Of a stretch of 22,282 nt of DNA, positions 1 to 10,400 are shown one piece after another. Under the pieces are notes generated by a model. That model worked only from the letters and a program-made list of their open reading frames with translations, was not told where the DNA came from and ran no database searches. How positions within the stretch are numbered: position 1 is the stretch's first letter; each line of letters opens with the position of its first letter. Source of the stretch: a virus. Where the stretch lies: IMG/VR virus record IMGVR_UViG_3300037189_003850, positions 1 to 22,282 of that record; one strand, 5' to 3'. The translations under genes and the position numbers were made by a program.

Positions 1-1567
1 ATAACACCACAGCCCTTGATCTAATTGACGCATCAACATATGATTTATTTGTAGCATCGTTGGCAGAGACTGGTGTTCCTAATCCTGTAATCTTAGGAGT
101 ACCCTGTAATGCAATACTACCACCTAATGCAGAAATTTCTAAATTTGGCAATGATGGATTAATTGAAGAAATTCTGTTGTTTTCTATTCTAATTGTAGGT
201 ACACTTGCTGGGCCAACATTAAGCTGAGTTAATGTACCAAAGGATGTAACTCCTGGAATCCCAGTAATTATAGTACCAAGTTGATAATTTCCGCTACCAT
301 CTCCATTAGGCTGTATAACCGCCTGGCCGCCAACGTAATATGTCTTGCCAGATGCTATATTAATGTGTTCTGAACTATTCCAAGCATTACTTAATAACTG
401 CGGAGTTGAATCATTGTATCCTGCTAACGTGGCGGCTGCTGATGACTGTTGTGGAGCAAGTCCGCTAGAATCGGCCCATAAAAATATATGACTGTTAGCG
501 CCTTGTAAAATAATTCCGCCACCGCTGGCATTTTGATCTGTTGGAACTGTAGCTGTTTGTTTAGCTAATACAATATTTTTATCTTCAACTATTAATGTTC
601 CTACATCTACAGTTACATAATTACCCTGAACTGTAAGGTCTCCGACTACGGTTAAACTTCCACCAATTGTTGTTTGGCTGGCAGGTTGTCCGTCGTATAT
701 GGAAACTGTACGAGAGTCGGATGCAATTCTAAAAGCATCTTCTTGTACGATGCCTTTTCTAACGTTAAAAATAATGTCTCGGTTTGTTGCAGAGTTTGAA
801 ACAATTACATTTCCTCCGCTTACAGTAATCGATCCCTGACCAGCACTACCGACAGATAGACCTAAATCAGTGTTAATTCTTATTTGCCCTTCAATAATGT
901 TTGAAGTATCTTTACGAACATAAGTGGTAGCATCTGCTCCGCCTAGTTGTTCTGAATTTGTAGCAGTTGCATAAAATTTAAAACCGTCAACTGTTCCTGC
1001 ATTGAAACCTGGACCGATGGATCCTGAAAATCCTTGAATGGCAGATTTTGGAGTAAATGCATCTTTTGAAAAGATTCCCAATAATATTCCATTGTTGTAT
1101 AGATAGGTTACAACTCGTGTTTGATTCAGCGTATCTAAAATACTTACAACTTTGAGACCACTTAATCCTTGACTAGCAGAATATGCTGGTCCTAATAGTA
1201 TTGTGCTAGTACCGTCATAAAAATATAATTGTTTTTCAATACTATTAAACCACAAGTCACCTGCACCCAAAGTTAAAGGCTGCGATCCTGCAATTGTTGC
1301 AGAACTTACTGGAATAAATTCATTTCCGTTATAAACTTTTACTCTGTTTTCTGACGTATCAAACCAAACTTGACCGCGGATTGGATTAGTTGGGGTGTCG
1401 GCACTTGCAAAATTTTCCAATAGCTTGATTAAATTTTCATTGTATATCTCACCAAAGCCGCTGTAATTTTTACCAATAAGAGTTAAGTCAGTGGATGACT
1501 GATCTATTTGACCGTCTGGAACTGTAGATACTATAGTTCCGTCTGTTTTATTAATTTGATATGCCAT
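1..1567 (-). CDS. Second tail fibre protein, paralogue of the upstream fibre (partial, runs off the window)
   Basis: From ATG at 1567 the minus strand is open for 522 codons to the window edge. AGGA (1578-1575) lies 7 nt before the ATG, and the gene begins 23 nt after the stop of the first fibre gene. The N-terminus parallels that fibre: 'NYSGFGEIYNENLIKLLENF' (34-53) against 'QTGYGQIIAENFLHLLENF', 'GQVWFDTSENRVKVY' from 65, 'GDLWFN' from 103, and 'IFSKDAFTPK' shared almost exactly. Further on it differs, with a Gly/Ser/Thr-rich beta shaft. 'DATNKSYVD' at 504-512 is a motif common in phage fibre shafts. The C-terminal tip is missing, so receptor specificity cannot be judged. The shared N-terminus suggests both fibres dock at similar sites on the baseplate or on the giant protein. 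Confidence 0.82.
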   Translation of the reverse strand, partial: MAYQINKTDGTIVSTVPDGQIDQSSTDLTLIGKNYSGFGEIYNENLIKLLENFASADTPTNPIRGQVWFDTSENRVKVYNGNEFIPVSSATIAGSQPLTLGAGDLWFNSIEKQLYFYDGTSTILLGPAYSASQGLSGLKVVSILDTLNQTRVVTYLYNNGILLGIFSKDAFTPKSAIQGFSGSIGPGFNAGTVDGFKFYATATNSEQLGGADATTYVRKDTSNIIEGQIRINTDLGLSVGSAGQGSITVSGGNVIVSNSATNRDIIFNVRKGIVQEDAFRIASDSRTVSIYDGQPASQTTIGGSLTVVGDLTVQGNYVTVDVGTLIVEDKNIVLAKQTATVPTDQNASGGGIILQGANSHIFLWADSSGLAPQQSSAAATLAGYNDSTPQLLSNAWNSSEHINIASGKTYYVGGQAVIQPNGDGSGNYQLGTIITGIPGVTSFGTLTQLNVGPASVPTIRIENNRISSINPSLPNLEISALGGSIALQGTPKITGLGTPVSANDATNKSYVDASIRSRAVVL

Positions 1568-1590
1568 GTTCTTATCCTAAACGCCTTATA

Positions 1591-3723
1591 TTATATTACT
1601 GTACTGAATGCAGGTGGTCCGGATCTAATAATATAATTAATTGTTAGATACGGATTCATAATACCCACTGGTTGCGCTAATGCAAATGTTGGGTCTGGTT
1701 TAGTAACCGGTCCTGAATTATTAAAATACTGTGCTTGACCTGGGGCTGTTGGTCCTAAGCCTGTGGTTGCTGGCGGATTAATTGCAGTGTCTACACGTAG
1801 CGCAGAATACTGCGTTGTGCCATTTTGGAATGAATGTGTATGTTCCGGTAAATTACCCAGTGTCAATGTTGCAGCACTTTGCCCTGCATCTCCACCCAAT
1901 GTTTGTGCTTTTGTGTCAGGCACCCGTCCTGCTGTACCGCCACCGCCATCAATGTAAGATCCTGTAGACAACGGAACTGAAACTCCGTTATCCATGTTGT
2001 CTTTACCAAGAGGAAATCTACCTCTCAAGTCTGGTAATCGATAAGTGTTAAAACCATTTAGTACTGATGAGCCATTGTAAGTAACTCCTATAGTATCATA
2101 CAATGCTTGATACTTTGCAATTTCAACTTCAGATCCATCACACAACAAGTATCCGTAAGGAACGTTTGGTCCAGCATACGGAAGTATTGCTCCGATAGGA
2201 ACTCCTAAGTCGCCAACAAAGGTATCTCTAGTTTGTTTGTAAAGACCAGTTGATCCAATACTTCTGTAGGTCAATACATAATCAGACGATTTTGAAACTG
2301 CAGGAGATGGTTCAGGTTTAGCAGAAATAATATTTGCTGTCAACTGTGTGTTAAAAATCTTTGTATTACTTTCAACCTGTCCGTCGAATCTAATAATGTT
2401 AGTACTGATAACGTCGCCTTGCATTTGGAAGGTTGTAATATTTTTAAGGTTAGTAGCAGTATTGGCATTTCCGCTGATGTTGCCATCAAGTACTCCTGAA
2501 ATAGTTTCAGCAATAATTGTTTTTGCTCTAATTTCTTTCCAACGTTTTGACGCTGTTCCTAAATTGTAAGTATCGGTTGTTTTAGGCTGGGTAGCTGCTA
2601 GGATCGTTGTTCCTGATATTTCAAGATCAGTGCCGACTCTAAGATTTTTTGTAATTGATACTCCGCCTGCTGTTCTGATACTACCATCGCTAAGACTAGA
2701 ACTTTCATCAGAGTTTGTAATTATTACCGATCCAGTTGTTTTTATGTTACCAATAATATCCAATGCTTCGTCCGGAGTTTCATTGTTAATACCAACCTTA
2801 TCATCAATTATTCGGATAATAGCCGTTGCTCTTCCATCAATGTTTGTTTGAAGATCAATACTGCTACCAGTTTGAGAATTAAAAATTCTTGCAGATGTTG
2901 CTGTTGTTGATAATGTAAATGTTCTGTCAGCACCTAATGTTATACCTGTATTATTTGCAATATTAAATCCAGCAGCAGAAATTGTATTTGCTGTGTCTGA
3001 TCTTAAAAAGAATCCAGAATTAACTGTGTCTCCGTTTACAATTAATGCATCGGCAGCAAGAGCTGTTCCGTATAATTTAGGAAGCAATCCGCCTTCAAAA
3101 TTTGCAGCTTCTGATAAACTCGGAACGTTAAGATTAATACCAGATTTAATAATTGGGAAGCCATTTAAAATAACTTTAGGTGTAAACGTATCTTTACTAA
3201 AAATAATAACAGGAATGTCAGCAATATAAAATACCAACACACTTCTAGTTGTATTATCACTGTCAGATATTCTTTCTACTGTAGGACCGTATCTTAAACC
3301 ATCAATCGAACTTTCGCTCGGACCAACTAAAATCCAACGACCATTTTCTCCTCCAGAGAAAATACGCAACTGTTGATTGGTCGTGTCAACCCACAATTCG
3401 CCAACCTTTGCCGTATCAACTGAAGGTTCGGTTGGACCTTTTTGTATGTTTGACGCTGCCTTCCAACTCGAGTTATCCCATATTTGTAAAATACCGTTTG
3501 TAGTATCATACCACAATTGGCCTTCTACTGGATTAACCGGTTTATTATCTTCATCGTTGGCAAAATTTTCTAACAGATGTAAAAAATTCTCTGCAATAAT
3601 TTGTCCATAGCCTGTTTGATTTCGACCTGGAAATACTAAGGAAGTATCAAAATTTGATGTGTTGTCGTATACCGTAAGGTCTGTTTTGTTATTACTATCT
3701 GAAAATTTAATTGAATATGGCAT
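1591..3723 (-). CDS. Tail fibre protein with collar/gp12-like C-terminal tip
   Basis: This 710-aa fibre protein probably contacts the host surface. The N-terminal domain (about 30-190) carries two 'G(Q/E)LW.DT' units, at 68-74 and 108-114, and 'IFSKDTFTPK' at 174-183. All are shared with the next gene. The shaft region (about 200-480) has fibre motifs such as 'SSLSDGSIRTAGGVSI' (342-357) and 'YNLGTASKRWKEI' (386-398). The C-terminal part is a Phage_Collar domain: 'PIGAILPYAG' (509-518), 'GYLLCDGSEV' (524-533) and 'YRLPDLRGRFPLG' (561-573). It is followed by 'LPEHTH' (625-630) and 'MNPYLTINYIIR' (689-700), the arrangement known from T4 short tail fibre gp12 and related tip proteins. The His-x-His is reminiscent of the gp12 metal site, and metal binding is inferred. 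The start is set by GAGGT 6 nt upstream. Such fibres are usually trimers. Confidence 0.85.
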   Translation of the reverse strand: MPYSIKFSDSNNKTDLTVYDNTSNFDTSLVFPGRNQTGYGQIIAENFLHLLENFANDEDNKPVNPVEGQLWYDTTNGILQIWDNSSWKAASNIQKGPTEPSVDTAKVGELWVDTTNQQLRIFSGGENGRWILVGPSESSIDGLRYGPTVERISDSDNTTRSVLVFYIADIPVIIFSKDTFTPKVILNGFPIIKSGINLNVPSLSEAANFEGGLLPKLYGTALAADALIVNGDTVNSGFFLRSDTANTISAAGFNIANNTGITLGADRTFTLSTTATSARIFNSQTGSSIDLQTNIDGRATAIIRIIDDKVGINNETPDEALDIIGNIKTTGSVIITNSDESSSLSDGSIRTAGGVSITKNLRVGTDLEISGTTILAATQPKTTDTYNLGTASKRWKEIRAKTIIAETISGVLDGNISGNANTATNLKNITTFQMQGDVISTNIIRFDGQVESNTKIFNTQLTANIISAKPEPSPAVSKSSDYVLTYRSIGSTGLYKQTRDTFVGDLGVPIGAILPYAGPNVPYGYLLCDGSEVEIAKYQALYDTIGVTYNGSSVLNGFNTYRLPDLRGRFPLGKDNMDNGVSVPLSTGSYIDGGGGTAGRVPDTKAQTLGGDAGQSAATLTLGNLPEHTHSFQNGTTQYSALRVDTAINPPATTGLGPTAPGQAQYFNNSGPVTKPDPTFALAQPVGIMNPYLTINYIIRSGPPAFSTVI

Positions 3724-3725
3724 GT

Positions 3726-4388
3726 TTAGACCTCAGTGAAACCAGTTAAACTCTGTATGCGGATTGTATAATCAATCTGCAATAATCTGTTTAAAGATTT
3801 TTGTACAGGGTGGAATACTACATGGGTCAACAGTTTGCCGCCCTCTGGATGAAATGATTTTAATCCCAGTTCATCAAATACAAAGTTGCCGGATAAATCA
3901 ACAGAATTATCAAATGCTTCTTGCCCTAACGGTTCACCGTAGTCAAGCAAACAGGTTACAATAATGTCACTGTAAGTTGCTCCGCTAACATGGCGTATCT
4001 CCATTTTATTTCTAATTGGATCTGTATTTTCAATAACGTTTTGATCAACAATTTTGTTATAAGTTTGATTGTATAAGCTAGAATTAATTCCTATAGTATT
4101 CGGAGTCAAATATGTTATCAATCCAGTTGGGTCAACCACTGTGCCGCCAGTGCCGAATACCATTTCATATATGGTTCCGTTGCCTTGATTTGATAAACTG
4201 TTAACCATTGCTACTGACATGTTTTCGTAATGTATAGCATTTCGTTTATCAACAGCAATTTCGCCGGTTTCGGGATACCAAATTTTGATATGTCCTTCAA
4301 AATGGAACCCGCCTGTTTCATTTGGGCGAGTTGTTTGTTGTTTGTTTTGATCGTTATTTTCTGGCATGTTAGTCTCTTGTGATTCCAT
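3726..4388 (-). CDS. Small conserved-looking phage structural protein of unknown role
   Basis: The frame gives 220 residues from 4388, or 213 from the better-supported ATG at 4367. The first 20 or so residues are Asn/Gln/Thr-rich and probably disordered. The rest is a globular, beta-rich sequence with 'GHIKIWYPETGE', 'KRNAIHYENMS', 'EMVFGTGGT', 'LLDYGEPLGQEAFD', 'VFDELGLKS' and 'LTHVVFHPVQKSLNR' running into 'DYTIRIQSLTGF'. It has no Cys cluster, membrane segment or enzyme motif. It resembles small proteins found beside giant virion proteins in marine T4-like phages, judged from memory and not by search. It sits 8 nt after the giant gene (29 nt if the later start is used) and 2 nt before the fibre gene, so a baseplate, fibre-attachment or assembly-helper role is inferred. 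The fibre gene's ribosome binding site is formed by its last codons. Confidence 0.75.
   Translation of the reverse strand: MESQETNMPENNDQNKQQTTRPNETGGFHFEGHIKIWYPETGEIAVDKRNAIHYENMSVAMVNSLSNQGNGTIYEMVFGTGGTVVDPTGLITYLTPNTIGINSSLYNQTYNKIVDQNVIENTDPIRNKMEIRHVSGATYSDIIVTCLLDYGEPLGQEAFDNSVDLSGNFVFDELGLKSFHPEGGKLLTHVVFHPVQKSLNRLLQIDYTIRIQSLTGFTEV
3730..3734 (-). promoter_or_regulatory. Ribosome binding site of the 710-aa fibre gene, embedded in the preceding gene
   Basis: GAGGT on the minus strand spans the last two sense codons of the small structural gene (Glu-Val before TAA). It lies 6 nt before the ATG at 3723, which fixes that start and ties translation of the two genes together. Confidence 0.65.
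4373..4378 (-). promoter_or_regulatory. Ribosome binding site favouring the internal start of the small structural gene
   Basis: AAGAGA lies 5 nt upstream of the ATG at 4367 (codon 8 of the longer frame). The first ATG at 4388 has only ATACTACT and the previous stop in front of it, with no purine-rich site. This argues for initiation at 4367. Confidence 0.5.
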
Positions 4389-4393
4389 AGTAG

Positions 4394-4401
4394 TATTTAT
4401 T
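4394..4401 (-). promoter_or_regulatory. Candidate T4-type late promoter AATAAATA
   Basis: The minus strand reads AATAAATA across the TAA stop of the giant gene. It matches the T4 late consensus TATAAATA at 7 of 8 bases and fits the NATAAATA form described for T4-like cyanophages. With the usual spacing, transcription would begin near 4388, at or beside the first ATG of the next gene. A single 8-base match in AT-rich DNA can arise by chance. Confidence 0.4.
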
Positions 4402-7400
4402 CGGGCAGTCTAGTAGTCTTTTTAGCTATGAACGCAGCAATAGGAGTACTGTTTTCTAACAATGTAATACCCTTGCTGACTGTTGTAGCACCTTTTTCGT
4501 ACCAAATATTGCCTACCTTTTTAATAATTGAAATTCTAGTTCCGGCTGGTATTTTAGATGTTAGTCTAATGTACGGACTAACTCCATCTACTGAAAAATC
4601 AGCTTCTAAAACAACGTCCGAGGACGGACTAGATGCTCCTAGTGACTCATCGTATACTTGTAGAGAATCTTTTCTCAATCTTTCTCCGCCAGCAAATACT
4701 TCAAATTCATCACAAGGTCCGTATTCTTCTGGTATAGTAACAGTTGTTGCTGTAGTCCATATTCTGCTAGATTTCGTTGGGATAAAATCTAACGGGCCAA
4801 CTAACAATGTGCTTCCGTCGCTTATAAAGTCTAATTTATTTTGACTTTCTTTGTAAGGAATTGTTTCATTTCTGCCAATATCAACTACAAAACTTCCTGC
4901 ACTATGAATAGGTGCAATAGCTGTTCCGCTAACTCCACGTCTTAATTGAGTTAGCGTATTGCCAGTTTTTTGTAGATATTCAATTCTTTCACTGTTAATT
5001 ATCAAAGTTCCAGGAATGTTTCTTTCTCTCATGGGTTCTGATAACGTTGACGCATCTGTCACAACAATCTCTTGATCGTAATATGTTAACTCTTTGGTTA
5101 GAGTAACTGTACTGTCAACACTGTATCGTTTGAAAGAATAACCGTTTAACATATCTTTGTGTATTTCATATGCGCTCGGTGATCTATATATTTTAGAACC
5201 AAATAATACTATTTTAATAGTATCATCAGTTGTTGTGGAGTCTTTCAAGTAGACAACACCACGCGGTAGAGAAACATAAAACTCTCTGTCCTGAACAAGT
5301 CGTTCTCCGTTTTTGTATACCCATACATAACTAGCATCCAATGGTGCAAATCCTAACTGATAGTTAATTTTTCCGCCAACATATTCGTCGGACACTATTT
5401 CCATTGACGGATATTCACTAAACCAAGTAATTTTGATAATGTCATTATCTGTTTCGTTTGTTGTTGACATTGGGAGCGTACTGTTTAAAGTTAATATTGT
5501 AGCTGTTGAATCTGTTGAAATTGTATATTCAGCTCTAAAATCATTTTCAATCTTAATAGTATCGCCCTCGGACATGTCCTTAGTGATTATCAACTGTTTT
5601 GTCGGGCCGTTGTAGATATAATCTTTAACAAACTCTGTTAACTCGTTATTAACAAAAACTTTTATGTTAGAAGATAATACTGTACCAGCACCTTCGAGAG
5701 GGTCTACTCCAATAACAAAAGTATTTGTTACGCCGTCATATATTGCTGATATAGTATCCACACCTTGCAGTATTGTTCCATTAAGTTCAACCACAACTGA
5801 TGCAACGACCGATCCTTTTGATTGAATGCTTAAATCAGCGATTTCAAAGCTTCGTGTGCTTCCTTCAAATTCAAATTCTTGTGAATGCACTCTAACAATG
5901 CCTGAGGATGTTGCGCCTGGGCCTATTGATAGAATTTTAATAACTGAGTTGGCCAATGGGGTTGTTCCAAATTGTATCAATGTTTTTTCTAATGTGTCTA
6001 CTACATTCGTGCTGTTGATAAACCCGGTATCTTCGTAAATTCCGTTAACCGATACTGAAACCATATCTGTGTCTTTAAAATTTGCATTGGTCAAGAATAA
6101 ATTCGTTTCACCGTCTGCAATAAACTCCTGATAATCTAACAATGCAACACCGCCAATTCCAAAAGATATTAATTCAATAAGCATTCCTGTTGTAGGTGCT
6201 GTATTAAACAATACTTCATTGGATACAAAATCTATAGAGTAATCAAAAGAAGATGTTCCTTGATACTCTTTTTTGTTTTTGTCAACATACACCAATAATG
6301 AATTAGATTCAAATATGTTTAAACCTATTTTAAATATTGTATCGCTACCGTTACCTACTAGTGTTTTAGTCTGTAGAGGTGCAGCACCGTCGCTATCTGT
6401 TGTAAACACTTTAATGCTAACGCTGTCAAGAATCTGTCCTGGGATATTCTCTTCAGGAGCAGGTACTTGATCTGGTCCGATCAACTTACCGCCGTCGATG
6501 GTTATATCTTCTGCTCGTGTTCCTGTTGCAGTAATATATGCCGGACCCATTGCTGCAAACGACCCGCCGCTGAGTTTAGTATCTAATAAATTAGTGTCGT
6601 TAATTGTAACAGATCCATCACTGTCAACTGTTCTAAAAATTAATGTATCGCCGGCATTGGTGTGAACATACTCGCCAATTTCAACTACCTTAGTAGAGCC
6701 GTCGCCAATAAACGTAGGCATTAGTGCATTTGGATCAGTTCCTACCACTCCGTCAATTCTAACTGTTGGCTGGTTAGAAATAATTGGTTCGTAGACCACT
6801 GTGGGTGCTGTATCATCTCCTAATGTCTGTATTGTCTTTGGTGAGCGGCCTAGTCCGGATCCTGTTCTCTTTAGATATACATTTATTTCTTGTCCATCTA
6901 ATGGTGTAAACGGTAATGTAATATTTGTTGTGCTACCATCGCAGACAACATAAAAATCAGCACTTGATTCAACGCTGTCCCATGCATCGGTAAACCACGG
7001 TAACGCATCCCAGCCACCTGTTACGTCAAAGGTCGTTCCTTGTACCTGTACTCCGCCATAGTCTATACCTGTCATTAACTGTCCAAGGTCTTTGCCTTTC
7101 ATTCCAGTTAATGGATAGTAGTATTTGCTGATCCTGTTAACACTGTCTAATAATTCATCATTTTTTACATAATAAATTTCAATTAAGTCGCCTAGATATC
7201 CAGTGGCTACATTTGGACCTGCTGGAACTTCTGTGAATATAATTTTACCTTTTAGTAAAGAGAATGTGTCAGTGCTTGATTTAAACAACGTGATATTGTA
7301 TTCGTTGCTCAATACCACTTGGTTATTTTTTAACACCTGAATTTGACTCTTATCTCGCGTTGGAGCATAAGCCAATTCAAATGTTGCACTGTATCCGTTA

Positions 7401-10400
7401 GCTCTAAATTGTTGGAAATTATCTAGAGAAGATAATAAACCAGTTTTAGTAAATCTGTCAAATTTTATTCCTAGATTAAATGTTCTAGCTTTTGTATTTC
7501 CGATAATTGCCACAGCAGTTGCAGTATTGTCGCTTGATCCATTACCGCCAACTAATGATATAGTCGGAGCTGATGTAAAACCTGTTCCTGAATTTATTAT
7601 CGAAACACCTGATACTTTGCCATTAGAAATGTACGCTTTAGCAACAACTCCGGTTCCGTCTCCTGTAATTAATACATTTGGAGCTTGAACATACCCGCTT
7701 CCAGGATTTGAAATTTTTATAGAAACAATTTCATATGTGTGATTATCAAGCCACGATCTCCATGGGTAGGCCAATGATGTTTCGTCAGATGCTGTTACAG
7801 GTAATATTTTTCCTTCTGCTACTGAGAATGTAGGTGGCAAATCAAAATCGGTATTGGCTGATCCAACACGATCTATTTTTTCGTAATTGCTGATATATTC
7901 TCGAATTGTGGTTCTATACGGCTTAACTTCGTTTATGTATTCTTGATAACTTTCAAGGTTATCGTTTTTGTAATTAAGTTTTTCTTTTAATTCTCCGACA
8001 TAATGAGTAGCATTTAAGAAACTTGTTTTAAATGCCCAGTCGATATACTGTTGTTCTGCAAGTGCATATCGAACTGATGTAAAGAATAATTTATTCCATT
8101 CGTTTTCATATTCGCCAATGAATAAAAATTCTTTGATACGCTGTAAAATAATTCTTAATTCTTTGCTGTTGTCGATGTCATAGGAATCGGTGTCAAAAGA
8201 AACAGTATTGTCAAAGCCAATACCGGACAATTTATTATTCCAAAGAGATTCTGCTAACTGAATAGTTCCTGTGCCGCGGCCAACTAATTTGTACCTAGCA
8301 AAGAATTCTGCACTATCAGAAACTCTTTCAAATACTGCCCAGTCTCCGGTATCATATTGCTTTGCTCTGATCAAATCGCCAATTTTGGTAGTAAGTAGTG
8401 GCTCATAACTTATATCTGGGATTTCTGTTGTGATTCTAGTTTTTATAGAATAACCTTCGGCCCACCAGTCATATGCATATCCGTATCGAGTAGTGTCAAA
8501 TGCTTGCGCTCTACTTCTATAAAATGTTTGACGCTCATTGTCCCAAGAATAAATTCCCCAGAATCCTTTAGTTGTTTCGTCAGATGTAACCAACACAGCA
8601 AATTGTCTTACGCTGGCTGTTGCTTCACTGTATTTTTTACCTTTTGAGACTACGGTCACTGATGCAATTCTGCCTTGGTTATCAAGAACAGCCGTTGCCG
8701 ATGCACCGTTACCGTCGCCATAAATGCTTACGGCAGGCGTTACTCGATATCCAAATCCTGGATCTAAAATGTCGATAGAGGATATTTGATTATTTGAAAT
8801 ATTAACTCTTAATGTGGCCTGTTTCACACGAGTTGTACCAACTGTCTGCAATGCTTCGTAAGTGTCTACCGCTTGGTCGTATAGATTTAATGCCTGATCG
8901 GGCGGCATATCTATTAAATTTAAATCTTCAATCAGTATCTGATCAGCCCAAGGTTGTTGTAATAAAAATTCATTTACCTTTGTTACAATTATTTTTAGTA
9001 TAGGCGCACGGTTAACAAACATGCTTTGTCTTGGTCTAAAACTCAATCCATACTTTTGTTTGGCTGGTAAGTTAGGGTCGGGCACCGGGCCGCCCTGTGA
9101 ATCAACACCAATCAAACTGTCTAACCATTTAGTTTCTAATGCTTCTGTCGGTCTACTTAATATATGGTCTTCTGTTAACAGTTGGTATTCGTTATGTATT
9201 GGATTTAATTTATCGCTATTTTTAAAATACTGTATGTTCAATACCGCAGTATCCGACGACATGATTGATTTAAAATTATAAGCTATAAATTTATCGGAAT
9301 CAATCAATGCAATGTGTGCAATTCCTGATGCAGCCGGATTGGTAATATACGACGAAACCGTAGCAGATGAAATTTCCCTGCCTGGCATGTTTTCAGGTAC
9401 TGTTGTTTTATTTTTAACCCAGTAAAAGTATAAAGTTCCAGAAATTTCGCCTGTGGTTGGATTGTATAATTCTTTAACAGAATATACTGTATCATCTGGA
9501 TATTTAGGTTGCCCTGAGATACCTAGCGCCAATCCTTCTGTAGTGTCTGCTACAATAGACCATTCGCTTGGTAATAATCTAGTTTGTACCCATTCATAAA
9601 CATCAACGCTTGACCCTTCTACTAGACCGTTCCAGTTGCTGGTCTTGTATGCAATGTCGCCTTGTTCATAATATTTCCACTTGACTCTAGAAAGATCCCA
9701 CCATAGTTTTCCAACATTTTTTTCTGCCCAAGCTGTTGTCGAATCAACTGCTTGATTGTCTGTGCCTATTGTATAAGTTGCTGGGTCATATAGTGTTTTG
9801 AATTTAATTTCTTTTTCAGCTGAATTAAGTATTTTTAATTTTGAATGGTCAACATAATCAATGTCTTGTACTTTGACATTTTTAACCGTGTCGTACATTG
9901 AAATGCTTTTAACTTTTCTTACATCAACCAATGGTTTCTGCTGTTCTAAAATTTCCCACGAATTAACCGACGGGTCTTTAGTAAACAATCTCACAGTACC
10001 AATCATTGGACCATCAAACAACACACTCGATCCAGTGTTAACTGGTGCTCGGTAATCTGGTGATCCGACAGCAATTTCAGAATCAGTACAGTCTAAAGTA
10101 TAACCAAAAGACTCGTACGGTGATGCTTCGATTTCTAATTTTTCAACTAGGAAGAATTGATCATTTTTCTTTTCAAATACGTAGACGCCGCCGGCATATC
10201 CTGAACGTTCAACGAATCTAGTTCTGCCTTGATCAAAAGTAGTTTCTTTAGTCGAATCTAATTTTGCCAGTACAGTGAACGGTGTATTCTTAGAACCAAT
10301 TGCAATTCTGTTACCAGACGAGCTAATTGAAACATTTTGTCCAAAGAATTCATTAGGATATTTTTCAAAACTTTCTAATTTTTGTTTTAATCTATATTCT

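Noticed and set aside
1568-1590. TATAATATAA-like sequence between the two fibre genes as a promoter
   Set aside because: It does not match the T4 late consensus beyond TATAA, and AT-rich spacers give such matches by chance. The 23-nt gap is explained by a ribosome binding site alone.
4428-4844. Open frame of 138 codons on the plus strand
   Set aside because: It lies wholly antisense to the conserved C-terminal end of the giant protein. It has no ribosome binding site I trust and no recognisable protein pattern, so it is a shadow of the real gene.
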